Shown here: piece after piece, positions 26,197 through 36,690 of the stretch
Layout: each line of letters begins with the position of its first letter
How positions within the stretch are numbered: the first letter of the stretch is position 1
Assembly: GCA_009912235.1 (NCBI GenBank)
Contig: WNDS01000007.1
Location: 1-64,000 of the forward strand
Direction of reading: 5' to 3'
From: Stenotrophomonas maltophilia
GTDB taxonomy: Bacteria > Pseudomonadota > Gammaproteobacteria > Xanthomonadales > Xanthomonadaceae
Length of the DNA stretch: 64,000 nucleotides
The notes under the pieces: model-generated
Seen by the model: only the letters and a program-made list of their open reading frames with translations
The model's database searches: none
Told to the model about the DNA's origin: nothing
Made by a program: the position numbers and the translations under genes

Positions 26197-26811
26197 ATGG
26201 GCGCCGTGGTGGCCCTGGACCGCCTGCTGGATGGCCAGCGGCTGTGGCGTGGCCCGGCACGCCAGGGCACCGCGGCCGACCACCTGCCCACCGGCCACCC
26301 GGCGCTGGATGCGCGCCTACCCGGCGGCGGCTGGCCGGCCAGCGGCCTGTGCGAAGTGCTGCAGCCGGCCAACGGCAGTGGCGAACTGGCGCTGGTCTGG
26401 CCGGTGCTGGCCCGGCTGAGCCAGCGCGGCCAGCCGATCGTGCTGGTGGCCCCGCCGCACGCCCCGCACGCCCCGGCCTGGGCACGCGCCGGGCTGGACC
26501 TGCGCCAGCTGCAGATCATCCGTGCCGACCCGCGCCAGGCGCTGTGGGCCACCGAGCAATGCCTGCGCTCGGCTGCCTGCGCCGCCGTGCTGTGCTGGCC
26601 CGGCCAGGCCGACGACCGCGCGCTGCGCCGCCTGCAGGTGGCCGCCGACAGCGGCCAGTGCCTGGGCCTGGCCTTCCGCGATGCCCGCGCGGCGCACAAC
26701 CCCTCGCCGGCCACCCTGCGCCTGCAGCTGGAACACGGCCAGGTGCGGGTGCTCAAGTGCCGCGGTGGGCTGGCCCCACCGCAACCGCTGCCCCTGGCCA
26801 TCGCCCACTGA
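26197..26811 (+). CDS. imuA: ImuA, RecA/SulA-like subunit of the SOS mutasome
   Basis: Protein of 204 residues, first gene of the imuA-imuB-dnaE2 cassette that carries out damage-induced mutagenesis. It has the ImuA pattern: LPTGHPALDARLPGGGWPASGLCEV at the N-terminus, followed by a RecA-like core (GELALVWPVLARLSQRGQPIVLVAPP) without a full Walker A. ATG 26197 has GGAGG at the right distance. Ten bases separate it from imuB. It is expected to help connect the polymerase complex to RecA or the replisome. Confidence 0.85.
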   Translation: MGAVVALDRLLDGQRLWRGPARQGTAADHLPTGHPALDARLPGGGWPASGLCEVLQPANGSGELALVWPVLARLSQRGQPIVLVAPPHAPHAPAWARAGLDLRQLQIIRADPRQALWATEQCLRSAACAAVLCWPGQADDRALRRLQVAADSGQCLGLAFRDARAAHNPSPATLRLQLEHGQVRVLKCRGGLAPPQPLPLAIAH

Positions 26812-26821
26812 GGGCGCGCCG

Positions 26822-28231
26822 ATGGACTGGGCCTGCCTGTTGTTGCCGCAGCTCGCGCTGGACAGCGTGCTGCGACATTGCCCCGACCCGCAGCGGCCGC
26901 TGGTGCTGGTGCAGGGCCCTGCGCCGCGCCGCGTGCTGCGTGCGGTCAGCCCCGCCGCGCGGGCGGCCGGCCTGCGCCCGGGCATGCTGCTCTCGGCCGC
27001 GCAGATGCTGGTGCAGGACATGCACCTGCACGACTACGACCCGCAGGCCGAACAGCACACCCGCGCGCTGCTGGCCAGCTGGCTGTATGGCATCAGCTCG
27101 CAGGTCAGCCTGGATTTCCCGCATGCGCTGGTGCTGGAAATCGGCGCCAGCCGCGCCCTGTTCGGCGATTGGGCCACCATCGAACAGCGCCTGCGCAGCG
27201 GCCTGCATGAACTGGGTTTCCGCCACCGCCTGGTGGCCGCACCCAACCCGCATGCCGCGCGCGTGCTGGCCAACGTGCACGACCGCCTGGGCATCACCGA
27301 TGCGCAGCTGGCCGGCACGCTGGCCACGCTGCCGCTGGAGCGCAGCGGACTGCCGGCCGAGGCGGTGACCGTGCTGGCGCGCTCGGGCCTGCGCACGCTG
27401 GGGGCGGTGTTCGCCATGCCGCGCGAGAGCCTGGCCCGCCGCTTCGCGCCGGCGCTGCTGCTGCAGCTCGATGCCATGCGCGGCCACGTGCCGGCACCGC
27501 TGCGCTATTACCAGCCGCCGGACCGTTTCGATGCACGCATCGAATTCGAATACGAGATCGAATCCAGCCAGGCGCTGCTGTTCCCGCTGCGCCGCCTGCT
27601 GCAGGACCTGGCCGCCTTCCTGTGTTCGCGCGATGGTGGCGTGCTGCAGTTCCAGCTGCATTTCGAACACGACCTGCTGCCGGCCAGCACGCTGCAGGTC
27701 GGCCTGCTGGCGTCCGAACGCGAGGCCGGCCTGCTGTTCGAGATCGCACGCAGCCGCATGGAAGCCTTCGCCCTGCCCGCCGGCAGCCGGGCGCTGCGGC
27801 TGGAAGCCGACCACCTGCCGCCGTTTGTGCCGGCCGCGCGCGACTTGTTCGACACCCGCCCGGCGCAGGCCATGCCCTGGCCGCAGCTGCGTGAGCGCCT
27901 GCGCGCGCGGCTGGGCGATGAGGCCGTACAGCCGCTGGCGGTACAGGCCGACCATCGCCCCGAACAGGCCAGCGGCAGCCAGCCGGCCAGCAGCGTACCG
28001 GCGCACTGGCCGCTGCGCCCGGGCTGGCTGCTGCAGCCGGCGCAGCCGCTGCGCGATGCCCGCCTGCGCGTGCTGTCCGGCCCCGAGCGCATCGAATCGG
28101 GCTGGTGGGACCAGCACGATGCCCGCCGCGATTACTACGTGGTGGAAACCAGCCAGGGCCAGCGCGGCTGGGCCTACCGGCTGCGCGACGACCCGCGCGC
28201 GCCGTGGATGCTGCACGGCTGGTTCGGATGA
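26822..28231 (+). CDS. imuB: ImuB, catalytically dead Y-family polymerase homologue
   Basis: Protein of 469 residues. It resembles Y-family polymerases, with thumb and little-finger regions ([33 protein letters not shown]), but the palm lacks the acidic catalytic residues, as in all ImuB proteins ([19 protein letters not shown] in place of an active D/DE). It acts as the hub that brings DnaE2 to the sliding clamp; the C-terminal tail (about 380-469) carries the family's final domain. Its stop overlaps the ATG of dnaE2. Confidence 0.9.
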   Translation: MDWACLLLPQLALDSVLRHCPDPQRPLVLVQGPAPRRVLRAVSPAARAAGLRPGMLLSAAQMLVQDMHLHDYDPQAEQHTRALLASWLYGISSQVSLDFPHALVLEIGASRALFGDWATIEQRLRSGLHELGFRHRLVAAPNPHAARVLANVHDRLGITDAQLAGTLATLPLERSGLPAEAVTVLARSGLRTLGAVFAMPRESLARRFAPALLLQLDAMRGHVPAPLRYYQPPDRFDARIEFEYEIESSQALLFPLRRLLQDLAAFLCSRDGGVLQFQLHFEHDLLPASTLQVGLLASEREAGLLFEIARSRMEAFALPAGSRALRLEADHLPPFVPAARDLFDTRPAQAMPWPQLRERLRARLGDEAVQPLAVQADHRPEQASGSQPASSVPAHWPLRPGWLLQPAQPLRDARLRVLSGPERIESGWWDQHDARRDYYVVETSQGQRGWAYRLRDDPRAPWMLHGWFG

Positions 28232-31200
28232 GCACCGCCGGCCCTGCCCTGCCCGGCTATGCCGAACTGCATTGCCTGTCGGCCTTCAGTTTCCAGCGTG
28301 GCGCGTCCACCGCCGAGGAACTGTTCGCGCGCGCAGGCGGCCAGGGCTACCAGGCGCTGGCGATCACCGACGAATGCTCGCTGGCCGGCATCGTGCGTGC
28401 CTGGCAGGCCGCGCGGAAGCACGGCATCGCGCTGATCGTGGGCAGCGAACTGCAGGTGGAAGATGGCCCCCGGCTGGTGCTGCTGTGCAGCGACCAAGCC
28501 GCCTATGCCGCGCTGTGCCAGCTGATCACCACCTGCCGCCGGCGCGCGCCGAAGGGCCGCTACCGCTGCCTGCGCGAAGACCTGCAGGACCTGCCCGACG
28601 GCCTGCTGTGCCTGTGGCTGGACCCGCGCCCGGATGCCGGCGAACTGCCGTGGCTGCGCGCCTGCTTCGCGCAGCGGCTGTGGCTGGCGGTGGAACTGCA
28701 CCGGCAGGATGACGATGCCGCGCGCCTGCAGCAGCTGCAGGCCTTCGGCCAGCGCCACCAGCTGCCCCTGGTGGCCAGCGGCGATGTACACATGCACGTG
28801 CGCCGCCGGCGTGCGCTGCAGGACACGCTGACCGCCATCCGCCACCGCTGCAGCGTGGCCGAAGCCGGCTGGCGGCTGTTTCCCAATGGCGAACGCCACC
28901 TGCGCCCGCGCTCGGCGCTGGCCCAGCTGTACCCGCCGCAGCTGCTGGCCGAAACCCTGCACATCGCCAACCGCTGCCACTTCCACCTGGGCCAGCTGCG
29001 CTACACCTACCCGCGCGAACTGGTGCCCGCCGGCCACGACCCGGACAGCTGGCTGCGCGCACTGGTGGAGCGCGGCATTCCGTGGCGCTGGAAGGACGGC
29101 ATCCAGCCGCCACAGCGCGCGCAGATCGAACACGAGCTGGCCCTGATCGCGAAGAAACAGTACGCCTCCTACTTCCTGACCGTGCATGACATCGTCGCCT
29201 TCGCGCGCAGCCAGGCGATCCTGTGCCAGGGCCGGGGTTCGGCCGCCAATTCGGCGGTGTGCTTCGTGCTGGGCGTCACCGAGATCGACCCGGCGCGCAG
29301 CAACCTGCTGTTTGAACGCTTCATTTCCGAAGAGCGCGACGAACCACCGGACATCGACATCGACTTCGAGCACGAGCGCCGCGAAGAGGTGCTGCAGTAC
29401 GTGTTCAACCGCTATGGCCGCGAACGCGCCGCACTGACCGCCGTGGCCATCAGTTACCGCGGCCGCAGCGCCATCCGCGATGTCGCCCGCGCGCTGGGCC
29501 TGCCGATGGATCAGGTGAACGAACTGGGCGCGGCGATGGACCATTGGGGCGGCAACATTCCGATGCCCGAGACGCTGCGCGAACGCGGCTTCGACCCGGA
29601 CACGCCGTTGATGCGCCGTCTGCTGGCGCTGACCGACGAGCTGATCGATTTCCCGCGCCACCTGTCCCAGCACCCCGGCGGTTTCGTCATTTCCGAACAC
29701 GCGCTGTCCACCCTGGTGCCGGTGGAAAACGCGGCCATGGCCGATCGCACCGTCATCCAGTGGGGCAAGGACGATCTGGACGCAGTGGGCCTGATGAAGG
29801 TGGACTGCCTGGCGCTGGGCATGCTGACCGCCGTGCGCAAATGCCTGGCCCTGCTGCGCCAGCACGATTACCACAGCGGCGATGTCGCGCAGATTCCCGC
29901 CGAGGACGCCGAAACCTACGACATGATCTGCCGCGCCGACACCATCGGCGTGTTCCAGATCGAATCGCGCGCGCAGATGGCCATGCTGCCACGCATGCAG
30001 CCGCGCACCTTCTACGACCTGGTGATCGAAGTGGCCATCGTGCGCCCCGGCCCGATCCAGGGCGACATGGTGCACCCCTATCTGGAACGGCGGCGGCGCC
30101 TGCGCGAAGACGGCCCGCACGCACTCGACGACGAGGACGCGCTGTACCCGGCCGGGCTGAAGCATGTGTTAGCGCGCACCCTGGGCGTGCCGCTGTTCCA
30201 GGAACAGGTGATGCAGGTGGCCGTCGATGCCGCCGGCTACACCCCTGGCGAAGCCGATGAACTGCGCCGCTCGATGGCCGCCTGGAAGCGCCACGGCGGG
30301 CTGGAACCGCACCGCGAGCGGCTGCTGTCGGGCATGCTGTCGCGGGGCTACAGCCTGGAATTCGGCCAGCGCCTGTTCGAGCAGATCAAGGGCTTCGGCA
30401 GCTACGGCTTCCCGGAAAGCCACGCTGCCAGCTTCGCGCTGGTCACCTACCTCAGCTGCTGGCTCAAGTGCCACCACCCTGCCGCGTTCACCGCCAGCCT
30501 GGTCAACAGCCAGCCGCTGGGTTTCTACAGCCCCGACCAGCTGCTGCAGGATGCGCGCCGGCAAGGCGTGCGCGTGCTGCCGGTGGATGTGCGCCACAGC
30601 GACTGGGACTGCACCCTGGTGAAGATCGATGACCCCGCGCGCCCGGCCATCCGCCTCGGCCTGCGCCTGATCGATGGCCTCAGCGAAGACATGGCCGTGG
30701 CGCTGTCACGCGAGCGCGCGCGGCGCCCGTTCGAGGATGTCGGTGACCTGTGCCAGCGCTGCACGCTGGACCGCCGCCAGCAGGGGCTGCTGGCCGATGC
30801 CGGCGCGTTGCGCGGGCTCAGCGGCCATCGCCACCGCGCACGCTGGGATATTGCCGGCGTGGAAAACCGCCTGCCGCTGTTCGAACAGGCACGCGCCACC
30901 GGTGAAGCGCGCGTGGCCCTGCCGCTGCCCAGCGCCTGGCAGGACATGCAGGCCGACTACACCAGCACCGGCACCACGCTGGGCCGCCACCCGATGAGCT
31001 TCCTGCGCGCACAGCTGCAGGCACGCGGCTGCCGCCTGTCCAGCCAGCTGGCCAGCACCGCGCACGGCCGCCGCGTCCGCTTCGCCGGGCTGGTGCGCAT
31101 GCGCCAGCGCTCGCAGACGGCCAGCGGCGTGACCTTCCTGACCCTGGAAGACGAAGCCGGCATGGTCAACGCCGTGGTCTGGCGGCACATCGCCGACCGC

Positions 31201-31350
31201 CAGCACCGCGTGCTGGTGGACAGCCAGCTGATGCAGATCGATGGCCGCCTGGAACGGGTGGATGGCGTGCAGCACCTGATCGTGCAGCACATGCAGCGGC
31301 TGGATACCCTGCTGGAAGGCCTGCGCAGCACCAGCCGCGATTTCCATTGA
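28228..31350 (+). CDS. dnaE2: DnaE2, error-prone DNA polymerase III alpha homologue
   Basis: C-family polymerase of 1040 residues that performs translesion synthesis with ImuA and ImuB. The N-terminal PHP domain is present ([17 protein letters not shown]). The palm carries the catalytic Asp cluster ([22 protein letters not shown]), after the [12 protein letters not shown] nucleotide-binding motif. The helix-hairpin-helix and OB-fold parts follow ([27 protein letters not shown]). The length is normal for DnaE2 and shorter than for replicative DnaE. The start overlaps the imuB stop (ATGA). LexA control through the single box upstream of imuA is expected. Confidence 0.93.
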   Translation: MSTAGPALPGYAELHCLSAFSFQRGASTAEELFARAGGQGYQALAITDECSLAGIVRAWQAARKHGIALIVGSELQVEDGPRLVLLCSDQAAYAALCQLITTCRRRAPKGRYRCLREDLQDLPDGLLCLWLDPRPDAGELPWLRACFAQRLWLAVELHRQDDDAARLQQLQAFGQRHQLPLVASGDVHMHVRRRRALQDTLTAIRHRCSVAEAGWRLFPNGERHLRPRSALAQLYPPQLLAETLHIANRCHFHLGQLRYTYPRELVPAGHDPDSWLRALVERGIPWRWKDGIQPPQRAQIEHELALIAKKQYASYFLTVHDIVAFARSQAILCQGRGSAANSAVCFVLGVTEIDPARSNLLFERFISEERDEPPDIDIDFEHERREEVLQYVFNRYGRERAALTAVAISYRGRSAIRDVARALGLPMDQVNELGAAMDHWGGNIPMPETLRERGFDPDTPLMRRLLALTDELIDFPRHLSQHPGGFVISEHALSTLVPVENAAMADRTVIQWGKDDLDAVGLMKVDCLALGMLTAVRKCLALLRQHDYHSGDVAQIPAEDAETYDMICRADTIGVFQIESRAQMAMLPRMQPRTFYDLVIEVAIVRPGPIQGDMVHPYLERRRRLREDGPHALDDEDALYPAGLKHVLARTLGVPLFQEQVMQVAVDAAGYTPGEADELRRSMAAWKRHGGLEPHRERLLSGMLSRGYSLEFGQRLFEQIKGFGSYGFPESHAASFALVTYLSCWLKCHHPAAFTASLVNSQPLGFYSPDQLLQDARRQGVRVLPVDVRHSDWDCTLVKIDDPARPAIRLGLRLIDGLSEDMAVALSRERARRPFEDVGDLCQRCTLDRRQQGLLADAGALRGLSGHRHRARWDIAGVENRLPLFEQARATGEARVALPLPSAWQDMQADYTSTGTTLGRHPMSFLRAQLQARGCRLSSQLASTAHGRRVRFAGLVRMRQRSQTASGVTFLTLEDEAGMVNAVVWRHIADRQHRVLVDSQLMQIDGRLERVDGVQHLIVQHMQRLDTLLEGLRSTSRDFH

Positions 31351-31440
31351 GGTCGCGCCGACTGCTGGTCGGCTTTCGGTCTGGCTATCGCACGGCATCA
31401 TGCCGACTTTCGTGCCGATTATCGGGCGGCATCATGCCGG

Positions 31441-31528
31441 GTAGAGTCGACTGTTAGTCGACTGCTCTACGACCAGATCACGAAAATCCCGCGCTGATGC
31501 GCGAAAGTCGACTAACAGTCGACTCTAC
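31441..31528. repeat. SMAG inverted dimer (AGTCGACT subtype)
   Basis: Two GTAGAGTCGACTGTTAGTCGACT hairpins in opposite orientation (31441-31463; 31506-31528) after dnaE2. Just before them (31389-31440) there are imperfect, diverged copies of CGGCATCATGCCG. This fills most of the 270-bp gap between dnaE2 and the next gene. Confidence 0.85.
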
Positions 31529-31623
31529 CCCTTCGCCCTCTACCCCGTGCAGACCGGGCCCACCCTCGGCCCTACCCATCCGCTTGTGCATCCGCTATCG
31601 TTGGCACATCCAAGGAAGGACGA

Positions 31624-32133
31624 ATGATGGCCCGTGCACTGATGCTGACCACTCTGGGGGTCTCGACCCTTGCCCTGCTCGTTTCCGGCTGGACCGCCTG
31701 GCGCCTGCATGACAGCCAATCGCCGCAGCGCGTGCTGGATGTGCGCGGGCTGATCGTGCGTGATGCCACCGGCACCCCGCGCGTCCTGCTCGGCGCGCCG
31801 CTGCCCGACCCCACCCGCGAGGGCAAGACTGCCGGGCAGCGCGCCGCGCCCCTGTCTGGGCTGGTGCTGCTGGGCCCGGATGGCTCCGAGCGCGGCGGCT
31901 ACGGCACCACCGACACCGGCGGCGAAGCGCTGCTGACCCTGGGCGATGCCAACGGCAGCACCGAAGTGTTCAAGGTGGTGGCCAACCGCAACCAGGGCGC
32001 CACCTTGATGGTCAAGCACCAGAACAACACCGGTGCGATGCTCACTTCGTGGCAGGGCAAACCCGAACTGATGTTCGTCGATGACAGCGGCCAGTCCTAC
32101 TACGTGCGCCCGGGCGCGAACGCCGCGCCCTGA
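31624..32133 (+). CDS. Membrane-anchored hypothetical protein
   Basis: Protein of 169 residues with one N-terminal membrane helix (ALMLTTLGVSTLALLVSGWTAWRL) and a glycine-rich, beta-rich exported part with repeating themes (GLIVRDATGTPRVLLGAPLP, GLVLLGPDGSERGGYGTTDTGG, ATLMVKHQNNTGAML). It has no cysteine or catalytic motif. Function unknown. A hairpin with 11-bp arms at 32140-32169 follows its stop and may terminate it. The convergent MocR gene runs into the same place. Confidence 0.6.
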   Translation: MMARALMLTTLGVSTLALLVSGWTAWRLHDSQSPQRVLDVRGLIVRDATGTPRVLLGAPLPDPTREGKTAGQRAAPLSGLVLLGPDGSERGGYGTTDTGGEALLTLGDANGSTEVFKVVANRNQGATLMVKHQNNTGAMLTSWQGKPELMFVDDSGQSYYVRPGANAAP

Positions 32134-32144
32134 GTACCTGCATG

Positions 32145-33457
32145 GCGTCGTGCACGCGCGACGCCATGCCTGCACTGCCGCCAGATCCTCGGCCAACCGC
32201 CGCAGCGGCGCCGCCGCCAGCGCCGCGCAGGTGATGCGCAGGCCATGGCCCGGTGCGGACACCGCGAACACTTCACCGGGCCGCACATGCCGCCCGCGCG
32301 CCGCCAGTGCCAGCACCTGCGCGCGGCTGTCGCCCGGCAACGGCAGCCACAGGTTCAGGCCCTCCATCGGCAGTGGTGTCTGCACACCGCGCGCGCAGCT
32401 GTTCCTGCAGTGCCTGCAGGCGCTGCTGGTAGCGCACGCCGGCAGTGGCAATCCTGGCCCGCTGCGGGCTCGATTCCAGCACCGCGATGGCCGCGTTCTG
32501 CAGCAGATGGCTGACCCAGCCGGTGCCGCCCGCCAGGCGCAGGCGCAGGCGCAGGCGCAGGCGCGTTGCCGTGTCCTGGTCACAGCCCAGCCAGGCCAGC
32601 CGCAGGTCCGGCCCCAACGCCTTGGACAGCGAACGCAGCAGCGCCCAGCGGCGGCCATCAACCGGCAGCACCGAGTGGTACGCCTGCTGCGAGAGCAGCG
32701 CATAGTGGTCATCGATCAGCACCGCCACCTGCGGGTAGCCGGCCAGCAGCTGGCGCAGCGCACGCGCGCGCCTGGCGTCCAGGCTGGCACCGGTAGGGTT
32801 GTGCGCGCGCGGGGTCAGCAGCACCGCCCGCGCGCCCGCGTCCAGTGCGCTGCGCAGCGCATCCACCTGCATGCCGTGCGCGTCCACCGCCACCGGCAGC
32901 ACCGCCTGCCCGCCTGCGGCCAGCACATTCAGGCTGCCCAGGAAACACGGATCCTCCACCGCGATACGGTCACCGGGCAGCAGCCACGCCGCCAGCAGCC
33001 GCTCGATGCCATCGACCGCGCCGTGGGTCAGCTCCAGCGCATAGCCGGGCGGGCAGTCCGCATCCAGCGAGGCGCGTGCCAACCGCTGCATGCGTACATC
33101 CACGGTAGCGGTGCCATACAGCCGCGGCGCGCTGGCCTGCATGCGCAGCACGGGCAGCAGGCGCGGGTCCGGGTTGCCGCTGGCCAGGTCGTGCAGGGCC
33201 AGGCCCGGCGTACTGCCTTCGCGGGCCATGGCCGCCACCGGCCCGCGCACCACGGTGCCGCGGCGGCCCGCCGTGCTGGCCAGGCCGGCCCCGTCCAGCC
33301 GCTTGTAGGCGGCCGCCACGGTATTGCGGTTCACACCCAGCCGCTCGGCCAGCTCACGCACCGGCGGCAGCACGCTGCCCGCCGCCAGCTGGCCCGTGCC
33401 GATCCCCTCACGGATGCTGTCGAAGATGGCTTCGGCGCTACGCCCAGTGATTTTCAT
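32145..33457 (-). pseudogene. MocR-family (GntR + aminotransferase fold) regulator, frameshifted near its end
   Basis: A PLP-binding regulator: winged helix at residues 10-70 (QLAAGSVLPPVRELAERLGVNRNTVAAAYKRLDGAG) fused to an aminotransferase-I domain (HNPTGASLDARRA, and LLRSLSKALGPDLRLAW with the PLP Lys). At 32388-32396 a CG run is two bases short: the present frame runs into unrelated residues and stops at 32273, whereas the next frame gives RGVQTPLPMEGLNLWLPLP and the usual VFAVSAPGHGLRITCAAL. The natural stop is not clear because the restored frame reads past the hairpin at 32140-32169, so the left boundary given here is approximate. The regulator is divergent from yggS, across a direct-repeat operator. 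Confidence 0.8.
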
Positions 33458-33458
33458 T

Positions 33459-33493
33459 TTGTCCTATGCCAAAATAAATCTTGTCCTGTGCCA
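33459..33493. promoter_or_regulatory. Direct-repeat operator TTGTCCT(A/G)TGCCA x2
   Basis: Two 13-bp repeats differing at one base (33459-33471 and 33481-33493), with starts 22 bp apart, two helical turns. They fill the short space between the divergent mocR and yggS genes and overlap where both promoters should lie. Direct repeats of this spacing are the usual binding form for MocR regulators. Confidence 0.7.
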
Positions 33494-33531
33494 GTGTATC
33501 CCACCCTGGCCACCCGCACTGGAGGTTCCAC

Positions 33532-34305
33532 ATGCCCCTTGCCGCCGCCGACTGGCCCGTCGCCCAGTCCGTCGAACAGATCGCTGCCAACCTGGCCACG
33601 GTGCGCCAACGCATCAACGATGCCTGTGCCCGCGCCAGCCGCGACACGGCCAGCGTGCGCCTGCTGCCGGTCAGCAAGACCGTCGATGAAGCGCGCATCC
33701 GCATGGCGGTGGCGGCCGGTTGCCACGAACTGGGCAAGAACAAGGTGCAGGAAGCCCAGCGCAAGGCCGAGGCCATGGCCGACCTGGGCGTGCGCTGGGC
33801 GGTCATTGGCTACCTGCAGACCAACAAGGCACGCGATGTGGCCCGCTTCGCCAGCGAATTCCAGGCACTGGACAGCCTGCGCGTGGCCGAAGCACTGCAG
33901 CAGCGGCTGCAGCACGAAGACCGCACGCTGGAGGTGTTCGTGCAGGTCAACACCTCCAATGAAGCGAGCAAGTACGGGCTCGCCCCCGACGCAGTGGCCG
34001 CGTTCCTGCAGCAGTTGCCCGCCTTCGACCGCCTGCGTGTGCGCGGGCTGATGACCCTGGCCCTGTTCACCCCCGATGTCGAACGCGTGCGCGCCTGCTT
34101 CGTGCGCCTGCGCGGGCTGCCCGACCAGCTGCGCGACCACGCCCCGGCCGGCATCCGCCTGGACCAGCTATCGATGGGCATGTCTGGTGATTTCGAAGTC
34201 GCCATCGAAGAAGGCGCCACCGTGGTCCGTGTCGGCCAGGCCATCTTCGGTGCGCGCGCCACCCCGGACAGCCTCTACTGGCCCAGCGCCGGGGAACCCG
34301 CATGA
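33532..34305 (+). CDS. YggS/PROSC-type PLP-binding homeostasis protein
   Basis: Protein of 258 residues, an alanine-racemase-fold barrel that binds PLP without known catalysis and balances vitamin B6 and amino-acid pools. The PLP Lys is in LLPVSKTVDE, with GKNKVQEAQRKAEA, HxIGxLQTNK-like AVIGYLQTNKARDV, and the phosphate end SMGMSGDFEVAIEEGATVVRVG. It has a GGAGG site before ATG 33532. It overlaps the amidotransferase gene by four bases. Many genomes keep yggS beside pilT or proC; here it sits under a PLP-sensing MocR instead, which suggests that the unit responds to PLP or an amino-acid aldimine. Confidence 0.88.
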   Translation: MPLAAADWPVAQSVEQIAANLATVRQRINDACARASRDTASVRLLPVSKTVDEARIRMAVAAGCHELGKNKVQEAQRKAEAMADLGVRWAVIGYLQTNKARDVARFASEFQALDSLRVAEALQQRLQHEDRTLEVFVQVNTSNEASKYGLAPDAVAAFLQQLPAFDRLRVRGLMTLALFTPDVERVRACFVRLRGLPDQLRDHAPAGIRLDQLSMGMSGDFEVAIEEGATVVRVGQAIFGARATPDSLYWPSAGEPA

Positions 34306-35015
34306 CGACCGCCCACGGCAAGCATGCTGTCGTCCTGCAGCACGTCGCCTTCGAGGACCTGGGCACACTGCAGCCTCTGCTGCTCGCGCAGGGCTAGAAC
34401 CTGCAGGTGCTGCAGGCCGGCGTCGACGCCCTGCAGCCCGCCGAAACCGCCGACCTGCTGGTGGTGCTGGGCGGCCCGATCAGCGCCAACGATACGGCGC
34501 CCTACCCGTTCCTGGCCGACAGCATCGCCCTGCTGCAACGCCGCCTGCAGCAGCAGCCGACGCTGGGCATCTGCTTGGGTGCGCAGCTGATGGCGCGCGC
34601 ACTGGGCGCCACGGTCGCTGCCAGTGGCGGCAAGGAGATCGGCTTCGCGCCGCTGCTGCTCACCGACGATGGCCAGCGCTCGCCGTTGCAGGCGCTGCAG
34701 GGCATTCCGGTGCTGCACTGGCACGGCGAAGCCTTCGAACTGCCCGCCGGTGCGCAGCGTCTGGCCAGCACACCGGCCTGCCGCCACCAGGCCTTCGCCA
34801 TCGCCCGCCACGCACTGGCACTGCAATGCCACCCCGAACTGGACGCGCGCCAGTTCGAGCGTTGGCTGATCGGCCACAGCCTTGAACTCGGCCACGCCGG
34901 CATCGACCCTGCTGACCTGCGCGCGCAGGTCGCGCGTTACGGCGCCCCGCTGGCCGCCGCAGCCAACGCGATGTTCGGCCAGTGGCTGCAGCAGCTGCCG
35001 GAGGTCCCGCGATGA
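34302..35015 (+). pseudogene. Class I glutamine amidotransferase-like gene with one in-frame amber codon
   Basis: GMP-synthase-type class I amidotransferase domain of 237 codons: VVLGGPISAND, nucleophile elbow LGICLGAQLMA, and the His of LQCHPEL. Codon 32 is TAG (34395-34397), between LLLAQG and NLQVLQAGVD; TGG or CAG in that place would need one base change. Downstream ATG or GTG starts could give only a domain without its first strand. The start overlaps the yggS stop, and the stop overlaps the next gene, so the three form one unit. The acceptor of the amide nitrogen is unknown. Confidence 0.75.
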
Positions 35016-35236
35016 ACTACCGCCTGCAGATCCACCGCGATGGCGCGTACTGGGGCCACTTCGACTGCAGCGGTCCCGATGCCCTGCAGCACCTGCAGCG
35101 CCTGGCCGAGCAGCTGCCCCGCGAGCAGGGCTTCCAGCTGCAGCGGCAGAAGACTACCGGCGAAGACCGCATCCTCTCCAGCACTGTCGACGGCCTGCGG
35201 GTACTGGCCACGCAGCTGCGTTACGCCGATTTCTAG
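35012..35236 (+). CDS. Small hypothetical protein of the yggS unit
   Basis: Protein of 74 residues, soluble, mixed alpha/beta (MNYRLQIHRDGAYWGHFDC, then ALQHLQRLAEQLPREQGFQLQRQ, then RILSSTVDGLRVLATQ). No known family is recognised. It starts inside the stop of the amidotransferase and is the last gene of the unit. A Fur box for the next operon begins 45 bases after it. Confidence 0.65.
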   Translation: MNYRLQIHRDGAYWGHFDCSGPDALQHLQRLAEQLPREQGFQLQRQKTTGEDRILSSTVDGLRVLATQLRYADF

Positions 35237-35281
35237 CTGCGCCGCACGCGCCGCCCTCCATGGCCGGCGCACCGCGCAGAT

Positions 35282-35300
35282 GCAAATGATTCTCTTTTGC
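35282..35300. promoter_or_regulatory. Fur box
   Basis: GCAAATGATTCTCTTTTGC matches 12 of 19 positions of the classical Fur box and carries the AATGATTCTC core seen in Xanthomonadaceae. It lies about 65 bp before the sigma-factor gene of the iron/heme locus. Confidence 0.7.
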
Positions 35301-35364
35301 TGTAAGGTGCGGCCGCTGCCCTTGCCGCCGCGGGCTGATCCTTTCCCATTGTTGTCCCCCGCCC

Positions 35365-35721
35365 GTGTCCACACCTGTCGAACCGACGGATGTCGCGCAG
35401 CTGTGCGCGGCCCACTACCGGCCGCTGCACGCCCATGTCCGCCGCAAACTCACCTAACGCTGCGACGCCGATGACGTCGTGCAGGAAACCTGGCTGCGCC
35501 TGGTCAAGGCCGCGGCCAGCGGCCTGCTGCACACCGAACAGCTGCGCCACCTCGACGCCCTGATCGCGGCGCTGCCCACGCGCTCGCGGCAGGTGTTCCT
35601 GCTGGCGCGGGTGGAACAGATGACCGTGGCCGACATCGCCCGCCTCCTGGGCATCACCCGGCAGACCGCGCACGGCCACCTGCTGCGCGCGCTCGTGGCC
35701 CTGCAGCAGGTGCCGGCATGA
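35365..35721 (+). pseudogene. FecI-type ECF sigma factor remnant (stop codon and internal loss)
   Basis: ECF sigma factor that should direct the heme/iron receptor operon. Region 2 starts (AAHYRPLHAHVRRKLT) but codon 31 is TAA (35455-35457); the frame then goes on as RCDADDVVQETWLRLV, and CAA there would need one C-to-T change. After LRLV the chain jumps to ASGLLHTEQLRHLDALIAALPTRSRQVFLL, which is the beginning of region 4. The usual 45 or so residues of regions 2.3-2.4 and the linker are missing, with the frame kept. Region 4 is complete (VADIARLLGITRQTAHGHLLRAL). Two independent lesions make this a true pseudogene rather than a single reading error. Its stop overlaps the fecR start. Confidence 0.85.
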
Positions 35722-36650
35722 CCACCGGGGTGATCGCGCAGGATGCCGCGCGCTGGTGGATGGATGCGCACAATGGCGAACGCGATGAAGCCGCCTTCCT
35801 GCACTGGCTGCGCGCCGACGCACGCCACGCAGCGCAGTACGTGCACCTGCAGCAGCTGTGGGAGCAAGGTGCCAGCGTGCCCAGCGCACGCCGCCGCCGG
35901 CCGCTGCACCGCCGCGTGCGCGAGGCCGCCACCGCCCTGGTGCTGCTGTGCGCGCTCGGCCTGTTCAGCGCCTACCGGCACGTGCCGGACGACCAGCTGC
36001 GCACCGCCGCCGGCCAGATCCAGCAGGCCACCCTCGCCGATGGTTCGCAGGTGCTGCTGTCGGCCGCCACACGCCTGCAGGTGCGTATCGACGGCCAGCA
36101 CCGCGAGCTGCAGCTGCTGCAGGGCCAGGCCTGGTTCAAGGTCGCCGCCGACCGCAGCCGGCCGTTCCACGTGCAGACCCCGCATGGCACGGTCACCGCA
36201 CTGGGCACCGCATTCGACATCGCCGTGGGCAGCACGGACAGCGTGGTCACGGTCACCGAACACCGCGTGCAGGTGCAGGCCGGTGGCAGCACGCGCACCG
36301 CCGAGGCCGGCCAGCAGCTGCGCTTCGATGGCCGGCATGCTGCCGCGCCGCAGCCGGCGGACGGCGCTGCCACGGCCTGGCACCAGCAGCGGCTGCTGTA
36401 CGTGTCCGCGCCACTGGCCGAGGTCACTGCCGGGCTGGACCGCTGGCACGGCGGGCGCACCTGGGTGCTCGGCCGTGCATTGCGCCGGCAGCCGGTCACC
36501 CTGATCGGGTCTACCGCGCAGGCGGGCAGCAGCCGCGACCAGCTGGCCCGGCAGTTGCCGGTGCGCGTGCTGCAGCTGGCACCGGGCGTGCAGGTCTGGG
36601 TGCCGCGCGATGACCGCACCGGGGAACACAGCGGTCATGCAGCGCCTTGA
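35718..36650 (+). CDS. fecR: FecR-type anti-sigma/sensor protein
   Basis: Inner-membrane signal protein of 310 residues between receptor and sigma factor. The cytoplasmic N-terminal part interacts with the sigma factor (AARWWMDAHNGERDEAAFLHWLRADARHAAQYVHL); one membrane helix follows (AATALVLLCALGLFSAY); the periplasmic FecR domain has TLADGSQVLLSAATRLQV and VQTPHGTVTALGTAFDIAV. It appears intact, although its sigma partner is broken, so it may have no remaining role, or act on another sigma factor. Confidence 0.88.
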   Translation: MTTGVIAQDAARWWMDAHNGERDEAAFLHWLRADARHAAQYVHLQQLWEQGASVPSARRRRPLHRRVREAATALVLLCALGLFSAYRHVPDDQLRTAAGQIQQATLADGSQVLLSAATRLQVRIDGQHRELQLLQGQAWFKVAADRSRPFHVQTPHGTVTALGTAFDIAVGSTDSVVTVTEHRVQVQAGGSTRTAEAGQQLRFDGRHAAAPQPADGAATAWHQQRLLYVSAPLAEVTAGLDRWHGGRTWVLGRALRRQPVTLIGSTAQAGSSRDQLARQLPVRVLQLAPGVQVWVPRDDRTGEHSGHAAP

Positions 36651-36690
36651 ACGCGTCACCCTGACAAACGGCACCGGGCAGCGTCTACCC

